Below are positions 15,352 through 26,057 of a stretch of DNA of 38,716 nt, piece after piece. How positions within the stretch are numbered: position 1 is the stretch's first letter; each line of letters begins with the position of its first letter. The stretch is from contig CAKZRP010000006.1 of NCBI GenBank assembly GCA_937146765.1, positions 1 through 38,716 on the forward strand. The letters are read 5' to 3'. The position numbers and the translations under genes were made by a program. The stretch comes from an uncultured Paracoccaceae bacterium. Lineage in GTDB: Bacteria; Pseudomonadota; Alphaproteobacteria; Rhodobacterales; Rhodobacteraceae. The notes beneath the pieces were generated by a model, which saw only the letters and a program-made list of their open reading frames with translations, had not been told where the DNA came from and did not search any database.

Positions 15352-16275
15352 ATGCCCAAAGCCCCGTCGGAACTCAGCCTTTCCGCGCGCGCCAGATATT
15401 TCGCCGTCAATCTCGCCCTTCGCGGCCTGATCGGTGGGCTGAAATTGATCCCCTATCGCTGGCGGGTGCCCGCGATGGGATGGATCCTGCGTCGGCTGGC
15501 TCCCTTGGCCGGATTTTACAAGCGCGTGCGTCGGAATCTGGCCTACACCCGACCGGACCTTACAAGCGCGGAGGTCGAGGCCCTGTGCCATCAGGTTGCC
15601 GACAACGTTGGGCGTACCCTCGCGGAGCTCTATGCCGGCAAGCCTTTCTGGGAACGTGCCAAGGCAGCGGCAATCTCCGGTCCGGGACTGGCGGCACTGG
15701 AACAGGCGCGCGCCGAGGGGCGCCCGGTGGTGCTGGTGACCGGGCATTTCGGAAACTATGATGCGGCCCGTTCCAAACTGGTTCAGATGGGGTTCAACAT
15801 GGGCTCTCTCTATCGGCGCATGGCAAATCCGTATTTCAACGAACATTATGTGGACGCGATCTCGGCCACGGGCAGACCGATGTTTGAACAGGGCAAGCGC
15901 GGCATGGTGGAGATGGTCCGGCATCTGAAGTCCGGCGGCAATATCGCCATCGTGGCGGATATGCATGCCCAGGGGGGCGAGTATCTGCCCTTCTTCGGCC
16001 GCCCGGCCCTGACCTCCACCGTCCCTGCCGAACTGGCGCTGAAGTACAAGGCGGCCTTTATCCCGGTCTATGGGATTCGAAAGGCCAACGGGCTCGACTT
16101 CGATGTGGTGCTGTCGGCGGAGATCCCACCGTCCGACCCGATCACCATGACGCAGGCGGTTTGTGACGATCTGGAACGGCAGATCCGATCCCACATGGGA
16201 CAGTGGTTCTGGGTGCATCGGCGCTGGAAGCCGATCCAGGATGTCCCGCACCCGGACTATCCAGAGGCGCATTGA
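15352..16275 (+). CDS. Lysophospholipid acyltransferase family protein (LpxL/HtrB-like)
   Basis: A 307-residue inner-membrane-associated acyltransferase of the LABLAT/LPLAT family, which normally adds a secondary acyl chain to lipid A from acyl-ACP. The catalytic HX4D motif is GHFGNYD with H132 and D137. The FEQGKRGMVEMVRHLKSGGNIAIVADMHA block and the final WFWVHRRWK are also family features. A hydrophobic helix lies at about residues 16-34. The ATG at 15352 is chosen because it gives a typical N-terminus; an upstream ATG at 15295 and the open extension to 15271 lie in the terminator region and add non-family sequence. The true lipid acceptor cannot be told from the sequence. Confidence 0.85.
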   Translation: MPKAPSELSLSARARYFAVNLALRGLIGGLKLIPYRWRVPAMGWILRRLAPLAGFYKRVRRNLAYTRPDLTSAEVEALCHQVADNVGRTLAELYAGKPFWERAKAAAISGPGLAALEQARAEGRPVVLVTGHFGNYDAARSKLVQMGFNMGSLYRRMANPYFNEHYVDAISATGRPMFEQGKRGMVEMVRHLKSGGNIAIVADMHAQGGEYLPFFGRPALTSTVPAELALKYKAAFIPVYGIRKANGLDFDVVLSAEIPPSDPITMTQAVCDDLERQIRSHMGQWFWVHRRWKPIQDVPHPDYPEAH

Positions 16276-16341
16276 CCGGAATGCGCAGCAGCGCCGGACA
16301 ACCCGCAGGTGCAGATCCGGGTCCTGACAAACGAAGTCCGG

Positions 16342-17049
16342 CTATTCGGCGCGGGCCGCCGCCACGATAGGGCCGAAGGGCCATTCCTGCACCAGAACCG
16401 CGGCCGGCAGGTCATCAGGCAACGTCACGCTGACATCCAGCGCCGCCTTGCCATCCCAATCCGCCAGCGTCTCGTGGCTCTCCACCACATTGGCATAGTC
16501 GAGGGTATGGCCAGCCAGTTCTCCGCGTTTGATATCCACCCGGCGCAGGGGCATGTAGCGGACAAGCTGAACCCGCATCTCTTTATCTGCGACCTCGCCC
16601 ATTGCGGGCAAGGAGATGTTCAGGCGACTACCGCTGCGCGTGACGGAGAGTTTTACCCGCGGCTTGTGGCCAAGGTAATTTTCCATGGCTTCGGCGATCT
16701 GCATGGCGTCGGCCCCCACAACATCCTCGCGCCCCATCACGATCATTTGCGGCGTATAGATCATGTTGCGCCCGCCGACATGGGCATATCCCCGTTGACG
16801 GTTGGTGTATTCAGGGGCGGCAAAGACATCGGCCCAGCCGATGTAGTCCCAATAATCCACGTGATAAGCTAGGGCCAAGATATCCTCGCGTTGGGCAAGT
16901 CGGTGCAACAGTTCATCCGCCGGCGGGCAGGAGGAACAACCCTGCGAGGTAAAGAGTTCCACCACCACGGGCGACGGATCGGCATAAACCGGCGCAGCCG
17001 CCGCGCAAACCGCCGAGAAAATCAGGGAGGGGACTGAAAAAAAACGCAT
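16342..17049 (-). CDS. DUF1223 thioredoxin-like secreted protein
   Basis: A 235-residue periplasmic protein with a signal peptide ending near residue 23 (VYADP). The motif GCSSCPP (C38 and C41) follows in a thioredoxin-like beta-alpha unit, ELFTSQGCSSCPPADELL, which is diagnostic of DUF1223. The second conserved block is YHVDYWDYIGWADVF, and a YTPQMIV cis-proline-like element follows. Redox or metal binding is likely, but no biochemical role is established for the family. It is convergent with the LPLAT gene and diverges from acnA, sharing the 217-base upstream region that holds the acnA operator. Confidence 0.85.
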   Translation of the reverse strand: MRFFSVPSLIFSAVCAAAAPVYADPSPVVVELFTSQGCSSCPPADELLHRLAQREDILALAYHVDYWDYIGWADVFAAPEYTNRQRGYAHVGGRNMIYTPQMIVMGREDVVGADAMQIAEAMENYLGHKPRVKLSVTRSGSRLNISLPAMGEVADKEMRVQLVRYMPLRRVDIKRGELAGHTLDYANVVESHETLADWDGKAALDVSVTLPDDLPAAVLVQEWPFGPIVAAARAE

Positions 17050-17138
17050 GAGTCGTCCGCGAGCTTGTTAGGCTTTTGGGTGTAAGCGTCGCCCGGCTCA
17101 ATGGCCAATCAATCATTCTTGAGAGAGATGACAGGAAA

Positions 17139-17171
17139 TTGGAAATTTTTGTGTACGACGGTATACAAAAA
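17139..17171 (+). promoter_or_regulatory. Predicted acnA promoter overlapped by inverted repeat
   Basis: TTGGAA (17139-17144) is separated by 17 bases from TATACA (17162-17167), a plausible sigma-70 promoter. An 11-bp inverted repeat with one mismatch, TTTTTGTGTAC (17146-17156) and GTATACAAAAA (17161-17171) with GACG between, lies across the spacer and -10 box. The geometry suggests a repressor that would block polymerase. The implied leader is about 90 bases. The binding protein is not identifiable from the sequence. Confidence 0.5.
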
Positions 17172-17266
17172 GTCCAATCACCACCTATTTGAGTTGAACG
17201 ACGCGCCTGCATGATGCAGACAAACCGCAGCGAAGTCCCGAATTGTCATTTGAGAGGGAGGCCAGG

Positions 17267-20014
<2,748 letters not shown>

Positions 20015-20043
20015 GCTGGCGGCACTTTCTTAAATATGTAGGG

Positions 20044-20074
20044 AAAGGGCAGCTTTTGGGGCTGTCCTTTTTTT
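20044..20074 (+). terminator. Rho-independent terminator of acnA
   Basis: A 10-bp stem (20044-20053 with 20061-20070) with one G-T pair, loop TTTTGGG, then a run of seven T residues through 20074. It lies 30 bases after the acnA stop. Confidence 0.9.
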
Positions 20075-20163
20075 GCGATAGGTTAATGATAGTTTTGTAA
20101 GATCAACAAGAGTACACGAGCGCTCTCTGTCACCAACGAAAAAAGCCAGAACGAGTCGGGAAA

Positions 20164-20508
20164 TTGATCGCAGTCATCATCAAGTATCTTCCGCACAGGG
20201 CCTCGTTCGACTTGGTTCTAAATGCGCTAATTGAAGTCGCCGAAGACAAACGTGGGCGACGCAAAGGGTGTTGCGAGACCCGTCTCTTCTCGTCGCGCGA
20301 AACCTGCGAGATCAAATCCGTGAGCCTATGGGAAAGCCAGGAGGCGTTCGAAAGCTTCGTCGATCTGGTGATAGAACATGACTGTTTGTTCGATTTTCAG
20401 GCCGAGCACCTGCGGCACGAGATTACCACTCAGATCTATGACACCGTCAGCACCTCAAACGCCGACAAATCTCTCTCGGATGTTGCGATGCTGAAATTCG
20501 GCGGCTGA
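20164..20508 (+). CDS. Small protein, possibly dimeric alpha/beta-barrel (ABM-like)
   Basis: A 114-residue protein of uncertain family. The central pattern ETRLFSSRETCEIKSVSLWESQEAFESF resembles the strand-helix unit of antibiotic-biosynthesis-monooxygenase-like dimeric barrels, which act as quinol oxygenases or haem-degrading enzymes. The match is by pattern only, and catalytic residues are not clear. No ATG or GTG is available in the open frame, so a TTG at 20164 is used, with a weak purine stretch before it. The coding region is roughly 50% GC, visibly lower than its neighbours, and it lies in a small accessory block between acnA and ccmG, so horizontal acquisition is likely. It could also be an ancient remnant with a wrong start. 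Confidence 0.5.
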   Translation: MIAVIIKYLPHRASFDLVLNALIEVAEDKRGRRKGCCETRLFSSRETCEIKSVSLWESQEAFESFVDLVIEHDCLFDFQAEHLRHEITTQIYDTVSTSNADKSLSDVAMLKFGG

Positions 20509-20564
20509 CGTCGCGGGCGGGAACAAGGCCATCTTCATGGCCCTGTCCCTGTCGAGGTCTGGCT

Positions 20565-21185
20565 TTAGTAGGCCGCGTGGAAAATCCCGCGCGGATGTTT
20601 CGGGGTCTCCACCTCGTCCAGCAGCGCAATGGCGTAGTCTTCCGCCGAGATCTGACTGTTCCCCTCCGCATCGGTCATCAGCACGCGACCGCCAATGCGG
20701 AAACGGCCAGTCCGCTCGCCCGGCTGGATCAATGCGGCGGGGGTCATCACCGTGTAGTTGAGATCGCTGGCGGCGATATTCTCATAGGCCACCCGCATCC
20801 CCAGCGCCTCAGCGCGGTAGGCTTCGGGCACCACATCTGCCACCGGACTGCCATCGGGGAAGTTCAAGGAGCCCGCGCCGCCCACCAGTACCAGACGGTT
20901 CTGGCCAAGCGCGCCGATCAGCGTGTCGCCATAGGCAATGAAATCCGCGGTGCCATTGCCCGAGCTACGCGGCGCCACCGCCGCAATCGTCACATCCGCC
21001 GCATCCGCCGCTGCGGTGATCGACGCCGGGTCGGAGAGATCCGCATAGACCACCGAGACACCCTCACGCGCGGCAACCGAATCGGGGGTTCGGCTGCTGA
21101 TCACCACCTCATGGCCGCGGGACAGCGCCTCATTCACGATGCGGCTGCCGATCATTCCCGTGCCACCCAGAACAAAAATCTTCAT
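20565..21185 (-). CDS. NAD(P)-binding Rossmann protein (NmrA/atypical SDR-like)
   Basis: A 206-residue protein beginning with the dinucleotide-binding motif GGTGMIGSRIV (residues 8-18), followed by a SSRTPDS phosphate-contact region typical of NADP binders. It belongs to the NAD(P)H-binding, atypical short-chain-dehydrogenase group also annotated as SDR-family oxidoreductases or NmrA-like. A canonical YxxxK catalytic pair is not obvious, so it may be a sensor or non-catalytic binder. The ATG at 21185 has GGAGAG six bases upstream. It diverges from an HxlR regulator with about 105 bases between start codons, an arrangement in which the regulator usually controls the oxidoreductase. Confidence 0.8.
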   Translation of the reverse strand: MKIFVLGGTGMIGSRIVNEALSRGHEVVISSRTPDSVAAREGVSVVYADLSDPASITAAADAADVTIAAVAPRSSGNGTADFIAYGDTLIGALGQNRLVLVGGAGSLNFPDGSPVADVVPEAYRAEALGMRVAYENIAASDLNYTVMTPAALIQPGERTGRFRIGGRVLMTDAEGNSQISAEDYAIALLDEVETPKHPRGIFHAAY

Positions 21186-21203
21186 TTGGTCTCTCCAGAC
21201 TGT

Positions 21204-21275
21204 TAGTTACTGATGAGAACTACCTAGGGGCAGAGACCCGCCCCCGGAATACGGATGTTTTGGGCACATAGTTAC
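21204..21275. promoter_or_regulatory. Repeats in the NAD(P)-binding protein / HxlR divergent region
   Basis: TAGTT (21204-21208) and AACTA (21218-21222) form an inverted repeat nine bases apart. The sequence TAGTTAC occurs at 21204-21210 and again at 21269-21275. Repeated half-sites in a divergent HxlR promoter region are typical of autoregulation by this family, but no binding data exist for this motif. Confidence 0.35.
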
Positions 21276-21290
21276 GTGAAAGGAACCACC

Positions 21291-21659
21291 ATGGGCCGCC
21301 GTCGCTCGCTGGAATATGATTGCGCCATTCGCGATGTGCTGGACCGCATCGGCGATGCCTGGACCGCGCTTGTGGTTCTTGAACTGGCCAAGGGGCCCTG
21401 TCGGTTCAATGCGTTACGACGAGTGATTGATGCAATCTCGCAGCGAATGCTGGCGGTCACCCTGCGCAATCTGGAACGCGATGGATTGGTGGCGCGCCAA
21501 GTGCTCGACCTGTCGCCACCGCAGGTGGAATATAGCCTCACGCCGCGCGGCGCGTCCCTGCACGCCGCATTGCAAAGCCTGTCGGGCTGGGCCGAGGCCA
21601 ATCAATCCGCCATCCGCCAGTCGCGCGCCGAATACGACAGCCGCGAGCTGGCCTCCTAA
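21291..21659 (+). CDS. HxlR-family transcriptional regulator
   Basis: A 122-residue winged-helix protein. The CAIRDVLDRIGDAWTALVVLELAKGPCRFNALRRVI block (residues 9-44) and the SQRMLAVTLRNLERDGLVAR recognition region match HxlR proteins, whose conserved N-terminal Cys is present (C11). Many members sense quinones or aldehydes through this cysteine; inference here is limited to a likely redox or electrophile sensor. The ATG at 21291 has AAAGGA (21279-21284) at ideal spacing; the open frame up to 21255 lacks such a site. It probably regulates the divergent NAD(P)-binding gene, and possibly the low-GC neighbour at 20164. It is convergent with ccmG, five bases apart. Confidence 0.88.
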   Translation: MGRRRSLEYDCAIRDVLDRIGDAWTALVVLELAKGPCRFNALRRVIDAISQRMLAVTLRNLERDGLVARQVLDLSPPQVEYSLTPRGASLHAALQSLSGWAEANQSAIRQSRAEYDSRELAS

Positions 21660-21664
21660 GCGGT

Positions 21665-22201
21665 TTATTTCGCGGCCTCTTCCATGGCCGGGCGGATGGT
21701 TTCTTCCAGCACGCGGCTGGTGATCGGCCCGGCAAAGCGCAGAACCACCTTGCCCTCGCCGTCGATCACATAGGTCTCCGGCACGCCATAAAGCCCCCAG
21801 TCGAGCGCCATGCGGCCCTTCTCGTCGCGCCCAATGGCGGTATAGGGGTCGCCGAGTTCCGTCAGGAAACTCTCGGCGTTGTTCAGCTGATCCTTGTAGT
21901 TCACGCCGTAGATCTGCACGCCCGCTTGCTTCAGGTCATCCAGATGCGGATGTTCCGCGCGGCAAGGACCGCACCAGCTGGCCCAGAAGTTCACCAACTT
22001 GACAGTGCCATCCCGCAGGGTGGCGTCATCAAAGCTGGCCTTGCCGGGGAACTCCTCCAGCGCGACAGGTGGCGCCGCCTTGCCTTCCCGCGCCGAAGGC
22101 AGGCTCTCGGGATCTTCGCGGCCCATTCCCACCAGCGCCAGCGTGACAAAGCCCGCAAAGGCCACCACGGGCACAGCCATCAGGAGCGAGAACCTAGCCA
22201 T
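21665..22201 (-). CDS. ccmG: Cytochrome c maturation thioredoxin CcmG (DsbE)
   Basis: A 178-residue periplasmic thiol:disulfide oxidoreductase that reduces apocytochrome c or CcmH before haem attachment. One N-terminal membrane helix (about residues 7-26) anchors it. The active site is ASWCGPCRAEHP with C77 and C80, and the GVPETYVID block supplies the cis-proline and substrate groove. It is the last gene of the ccmABCDG operon on the minus strand, and its ATG at 22201 overlaps the end of ccmD by eight bases, which implies translational coupling. Confidence 0.95.
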   Translation of the reverse strand: MARFSLLMAVPVVAFAGFVTLALVGMGREDPESLPSAREGKAAPPVALEEFPGKASFDDATLRDGTVKLVNFWASWCGPCRAEHPHLDDLKQAGVQIYGVNYKDQLNNAESFLTELGDPYTAIGRDEKGRMALDWGLYGVPETYVIDGEGKVVLRFAGPITSRVLEETIRPAMEEAAK

Positions 22202-22349
22202 TGCGACGCATCCTTTCTTCGACGTCTTTCAGCGCAGCGCGTACCTTGGCACCCCGCCACAGGGTCAAGACCAGCAGCCCCACCAGAAGCAGGATCGACA
22301 CCCCATAGGCCGAAAGCACCGTATCGGCATATTTCCCCAGATCAGGCAT
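22194..22349 (-). CDS. ccmD: Haem exporter accessory protein CcmD
   Basis: A 51-residue small membrane protein that links CcmC and CcmE during haem chaperone release. The sequence MPDLGKYADTVLSAYG is followed by one hydrophobic helix (about residues 16-33) and a basic, coiled tail (RGAKVRAALKDVEERMRRNG), all typical of CcmD. The start lies inside the end of ccmC (eight-base overlap) and the stop inside the start of ccmG (eight bases), showing tight coupling. Confidence 0.9.
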   Translation of the reverse strand: MPDLGKYADTVLSAYGVSILLLVGLLVLTLWRGAKVRAALKDVEERMRRNG

Positions 22350-23079
22350 CCGCCGCCATCCTTTCGCGTTGGATCAGCGCCGCCATCCGGCGGACGCGAA
22401 TTTCCGTCCCGGTCCGATAGAGCACCAGCACCAGAAACAAGAGCCCAAACCCCGCCATGCAGGCATAAAGCGGGAAGGCAAAGATATCGGCGACATTCTC
22501 TTCTTTATCGAGCGAGAGCGACGCGCCCTGATGCAGCCCCTGGTTCCAGAAATTCACCGCATAGCGCGAGAGCACCGCAAAGACCGAGCCGACGAGGCAA
22601 AGGATCGAGGTCAGATCAGCGGCAGTATCCGGGTTATCAATCGCCTCCCAGAGCGCGATATAGCCGAGGTAGAACAGGAACAGCACGAGGAACGACGTCA
22701 GACGCGGGTCCCAGGCCCACCAGGTGCCCCACATCGGCTGCCCCCAGATCGCGCCCGTGACAAGCGCAATCAGCGTCATCACTACGCCCACGGGTGCGGC
22801 GGCCTTGGCGGCCAGAGCGCTTACATGGTGGCGGCGAATGACCCAGATCAGCGAGGCCACCAGCATCATGAACCAGGCATTGATCGCCATCAGCGCGGCG
22901 GGCACATGCAGGTAGATGATCTTGACGGTGGAGCCCTGCCGGTAATCATCCGGCGTGAAGAAAAAGCCCCAGATCAACCCGCCCACGATCAAGGCCCCCG
23001 ACAAGACCCAGAGGGTCGGCAGGACGCGCTCGCTGGTGGCGAGAAACTTCTTCGGATTGGCATATTCCCAGATCGACAT
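22342..23079 (-). CDS. ccmC: Haem transporter/ligase subunit CcmC
   Basis: A 245-residue integral membrane protein of about six helices that delivers haem to CcmE in the cytochrome c maturation system I. The tryptophan-rich motif WGTWWAWD (117-124) and the two haem-ligand histidines H58 (YLHVP) and H183 (GLHQG) are present, matching family positions. The ATG at 23079 has a weak ribosome site. The gene lies 45 bases downstream of ccmB and overlaps ccmD by eight bases. Confidence 0.97.
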   Translation of the reverse strand: MSIWEYANPKKFLATSERVLPTLWVLSGALIVGGLIWGFFFTPDDYRQGSTVKIIYLHVPAALMAINAWFMMLVASLIWVIRRHHVSALAAKAAAPVGVVMTLIALVTGAIWGQPMWGTWWAWDPRLTSFLVLFLFYLGYIALWEAIDNPDTAADLTSILCLVGSVFAVLSRYAVNFWNQGLHQGASLSLDKEENVADIFAFPLYACMAGFGLLFLVLVLYRTGTEIRVRRMAALIQRERMAADA

Positions 23080-23124
23080 GGTGGCTATTTAGCTCTTGTT
23101 TTCGGTCATCACAATCTCTGCCAC

Positions 23125-23781
23125 TTAGCGCAAATTGACGCGCAACACGGCGGCAGAGGCAAAGGGCAGCAGGGCGATAGTGCCAAGGGTGATCCCCGCC
23201 AGCATCAACAGCGGAGTCTCCACCGCCATCCCTTCTGCACCGCGCCGGGCAACTTCCGCACCAAAGATCAGCGTCGGCACATAAAGCGGCATCACAAGGA
23301 GCGACAGCAAAAGCCCGCCGCGCTTCAGCCCCACAGTGAGGGCCGCGCCAAAAGTGCCAATCACCGACAGGGCCGGCGTGCCGATCAACAGCGACAGCGT
23401 GATCCAGAGAAACCCCTGCGTCGGCAGGTTCAACAACACGCCCAAGAGAGGTGCCGCCAACACGAGGGGCAGCCCGGTGGTCAGCCAATGGGCCAGGGAT
23501 TTGATGCTGAGCACACCCTCCAAGGGCAACGGCGCGGTCGCCAAGAGATCAAGCGTGCCATCCTCCCAATCCAGCGCCAGAAGCCGGTCGAGCGACAAGA
23601 GGCAAGCCAGCAGCGCCCCCAGCCACAGAACCCCCGGCGCGATCACCGAGAGCGTCGCAGAATTCGGACCGACCGAGAAGGGCACCATCACGGTGACGAT
23701 CAGAAAGAACGCCAGCCCAAGGCCAAAGCCCCCGCCCGCCCGAAAGGCGAGCTGCAGATCGCGGATCAACAAAGCGCTCAT
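23125..23781 (-). CDS. ccmB: Haem ABC exporter permease CcmB
   Basis: A 218-residue inner-membrane protein with about six helices, partner of CcmA and CcmC in the system I haem complex. The [25 protein letters not shown] segment is the conserved cytoplasmic loop that contacts CcmA, and [17 protein letters not shown] is another family block. The start overlaps the ccmA stop by four bases (ATGA), so it is translationally coupled. Length is normal. Confidence 0.96.
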   Translation of the reverse strand: MSALLIRDLQLAFRAGGGFGLGLAFFLIVTVMVPFSVGPNSATLSVIAPGVLWLGALLACLLSLDRLLALDWEDGTLDLLATAPLPLEGVLSIKSLAHWLTTGLPLVLAAPLLGVLLNLPTQGFLWITLSLLIGTPALSVIGTFGAALTVGLKRGGLLLSLLVMPLYVPTLIFGAEVARRGAEGMAVETPLLMLAGITLGTIALLPFASAAVLRVNLR

Positions 23782-24389
23782 AAAAAGCCCCCGTCATCCG
23801 CGTCGATCTCTGGCAGCTTGGCCTTGAAGGGTGCCAGATCGAGCAGGCGTCCTTCGACCCCAAGGTCGATATGAGTGGCCATGATCGCGGCCCCGCCCGC
23901 CGCCAAATGCGCCCTGATCGCTTGCGCAAAGAGCTGCACCGAAGCCGCATCAAGGCTCACCGTCGGTTCGTCCAGAATCCAGATCTCGCGCCCTGTGACG
24001 GTGAGCCGCGCCAGAGACAGCCGCCGTTTTTGCCCCGCCGAAAGACCGCCCGCCGCCCGGTCCCGCAAGCCGCCAAGATTGAACGCCTCCAGAGCGGTTT
24101 CAATCGTCCCGCCGCCAAAAACCTTGGCCCAGAAGGTCAGGTTTTCCGCCACCGTCAGGGTTAGCTTTAACCCATCCGCATGGCCCGCATAGGCCAGCGC
24201 GTCGCGATCACAGAGGATCTCGCCCGCACTCGGGGCCTGCAACCCCGCCAGCGTACGCAAGAGGGTGGTCTTGCCAATGCCGTTGGGGCCACGCAGCACC
24301 AAAGCCTCGCCCGCGGACAGCGTGAAATTCAACCCCTCCAGTACCGGCACAGAGCCCCGGCCTACGCTGACGTCTCGCCCCTCGATCAT
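23778..24389 (-). CDS. ccmA: Haem ABC exporter ATP-binding protein CcmA
   Basis: A 203-residue ATPase of the cytochrome c maturation ABC complex, powering release of holo-CcmE. Walker A is GPNGIGKTT (34-42), signature LSAGQKRR (116-123) and Walker B WILDEPT (137-143). The C-terminal switch histidine follows in MATHIDL. The gene heads the ccmABCDG operon and lies 87 bases downstream of the Mth938-like gene, so the upstream genes may contribute transcription. No promoter was seen in the gap. Confidence 0.96.
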   Translation of the reverse strand: MIEGRDVSVGRGSVPVLEGLNFTLSAGEALVLRGPNGIGKTTLLRTLAGLQAPSAGEILCDRDALAYAGHADGLKLTLTVAENLTFWAKVFGGGTIETALEAFNLGGLRDRAAGGLSAGQKRRLSLARLTVTGREIWILDEPTVSLDAASVQLFAQAIRAHLAAGGAAIMATHIDLGVEGRLLDLAPFKAKLPEIDADDGGFL

Positions 24390-24476
24390 ACTGTCCCCAC
24401 GTGGCTTCCCCTACCGCTTACCGCGTTGTTCGCGCGTATGAAAAGCGGCATTTGGCCACTTCCGCCTTGCGGCAGA

Positions 24477-24830
24477 TCAAACCGGCAGCGCCGCAAGGGC
24501 AATCCGGCGCCCCTCTGACAGCAGCACGTTATAGGTCCGACAGGCCGAGGGGGAGTTCATCACTTCCACCCCTAGCCCAGCCTGTTCCAGAGCATGGCGC
24601 AAATCGCTGGGGAGATGGGCAATCTCCGCCCCGGTACCAACAAAGAGCACGTCCGTGCCCCCCGCCAACGCCAAGAGCGGAGCAATATCCTCATAGCCGC
24701 CCCATGGGCTGGTGCCCGCAGGCCCGGTCAGCATCGCCCCCTCCAGCACCTTGCCGCCAACCCGAAAGAACCCCGGACCATAGCCGTCAATCGGCTGGGC
24801 ATCGGTGTAAACAACTTCGTTGAGGCGCAT
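24477..24830 (-). CDS. Mth938-like domain protein (NDUFAF3-type)
   Basis: A 117-residue Mth938/DUF498-family protein. The GYGPGFFRVGG and FVGTGAEIAHLP segments and the C-terminal TYNVLLSEGRRIALAALPV match the family. The eukaryotic relative NDUFAF3 helps assemble mitochondrial complex I; the bacterial function is unknown. The start is the ATG at 24830, with GGAGAC about six bases upstream; a GTG three bases earlier is possible. The location between secF and ccmA on the same strand is a frequent arrangement in this bacterial group. Confidence 0.85.
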   Translation of the reverse strand: MRLNEVVYTDAQPIDGYGPGFFRVGGKVLEGAMLTGPAGTSPWGGYEDIAPLLALAGGTDVLFVGTGAEIAHLPSDLRHALEQAGLGVEVMNSPSACRTYNVLLSEGRRIALAALPV

Positions 24831-24989
24831 CACAGGTCTCCGTCAAAAAGGCGTTGGTGTCAGATAGCACGCTCCCTGCGCCGCCGGAACCACCCGCCGA
24901 TCAGTTTCCTGCGAGGCCCTACCTCGCGCTCAGTAGTATTTAGGACAATGAAAGCCCCGTTTCATCTTTCCCCAAATATTCCGGGGGTC

Positions 24990-25006
24990 CGGGGGCAGCG
25001 CCCCCG
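24990..25006. repeat. GC-rich palindromic element, possible repeated intergenic unit
   Basis: CGGGGGC (24990-24996) pairs with GCCCCCG (25000-25006) around an AGC triloop, preceded by CCCAAATATTCCGGGGGTC. I recall very similar intergenic sequences recurring in roseobacter genomes, but only one copy is visible here. It lies next to the secF terminator. Confidence 0.4.
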
Positions 25007-25022
25007 AGCGACGCCGCGCCTC

Positions 25023-25058
25023 AAACAGAAAAACAGCCCCGGAGATCCTCCGAGGCTG
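25023..25058 (-). terminator. Terminator of the yajC-secD-secF operon
   Basis: On the minus strand an 11-bp stem (25048-25058 with 25034-25044) with one G-T pair and a GAT loop is followed by TTTTTCTGTTT. It lies 27 bases after the secF stop. Confidence 0.92.
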
Positions 25059-25084
25059 CTGTCGCTTTTTCAATCCCGCGCCAA

Positions 25085-26053
25085 TCAGGCGTCGATATTG
25101 GCAAACTGGTTGCCGGTGGTGTCGTTGTTCTTGGTCCAGTCGCGCTTGACCCCCAGCCACAGCAGGATGGTCGAGGCCACGAAGATCGAGGAATAGGTTC
25201 CGACCACCACGCCCCAGATCATCGCGAAGACAAAACCGCGGATCACGTCGCCTCCCAGCACATAAAGCGAAATCAGGGCCAGCAATGTGGTCAGCGAGGT
25301 CATCATCGTGCGGCTCAGGGTCTCGTTGATCGAGAGGTTCAACACCTCCGCCAGCGGCTTTTGCTTGTAGCGGCGCAGGTTTTCGCGCACCCGGTCAAAG
25401 ACCACAACAGTGTCGTTGAGCGAATAGCCGACGATGGTCAGCAAGGCGGCGATGATGGCGAGGTCGAAACGGATCTGCAGTTCGGAAAACACCCCGATGG
25501 TGAGCACCACGTCGTGCACGAGTGCAACCACCGCGCCAAGGGCGAATTGCCATTCGAACCGCAACCAGATGTAGACCAGCACCGCCCCGATGGCGAGCAC
25601 CACCGCCAAGACCGCAGTCTGGATCAATTCGCCCGAAACCTTGGGACCGACGCTCTCGACCTGAACGAACTTGATGCCGGGTGCAACGGTGTCGAGGGCG
25701 CTCTGGACATCGGAGATCACTGAGGCCGGAAGAGCCTCGCCATCGGCCTGGGCCTCGATGCGGATCATGGCAACATGCTGGTTGGCAGCAAAACTGGGAT
25801 CAAAAACCTCGGTGATGGAGATATCGCCGAGGTCAAGCGGCGCCAGAGCCGTGCGATAGGCGCCCACATCGAGATCCTGCGTCGCTTCGGTGCGGATGGT
25901 TGTGCCTCCCCGGAAATCGATACCGTAGTTCAGGCCCTGCAACAGAAAAGAAGCAAACCCCAGCACCATCATAAAGGCCGAGATGCCCAGCCAGAGCTTC
26001 CAGCGTTTGAAGAAGTCAAAAGAAGTGACTTCGGGAACGAGTTTCAACCGCAT
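25085..26053 (-). CDS. secF: Protein translocase subunit SecF
   Basis: A 322-residue RND-fold membrane protein that, with SecD, uses the proton gradient to help late steps of Sec export. Six helices are expected; the first is at about 22-40. The GLNYGIDFRGGT block, the VGYSLNDTVVVFDRVREN helix and SINETLSRTMMTS are family signatures. The ATG at 26053 lies four bases after the secD stop, so the two are tightly coupled. A strong terminator follows, closing the operon. Confidence 0.97.
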   Translation of the reverse strand: MRLKLVPEVTSFDFFKRWKLWLGISAFMMVLGFASFLLQGLNYGIDFRGGTTIRTEATQDLDVGAYRTALAPLDLGDISITEVFDPSFAANQHVAMIRIEAQADGEALPASVISDVQSALDTVAPGIKFVQVESVGPKVSGELIQTAVLAVVLAIGAVLVYIWLRFEWQFALGAVVALVHDVVLTIGVFSELQIRFDLAIIAALLTIVGYSLNDTVVVFDRVRENLRRYKQKPLAEVLNLSINETLSRTMMTSLTTLLALISLYVLGGDVIRGFVFAMIWGVVVGTYSSIFVASTILLWLGVKRDWTKNNDTTGNQFANIDA

Positions 26054-26057
26054 GCGC

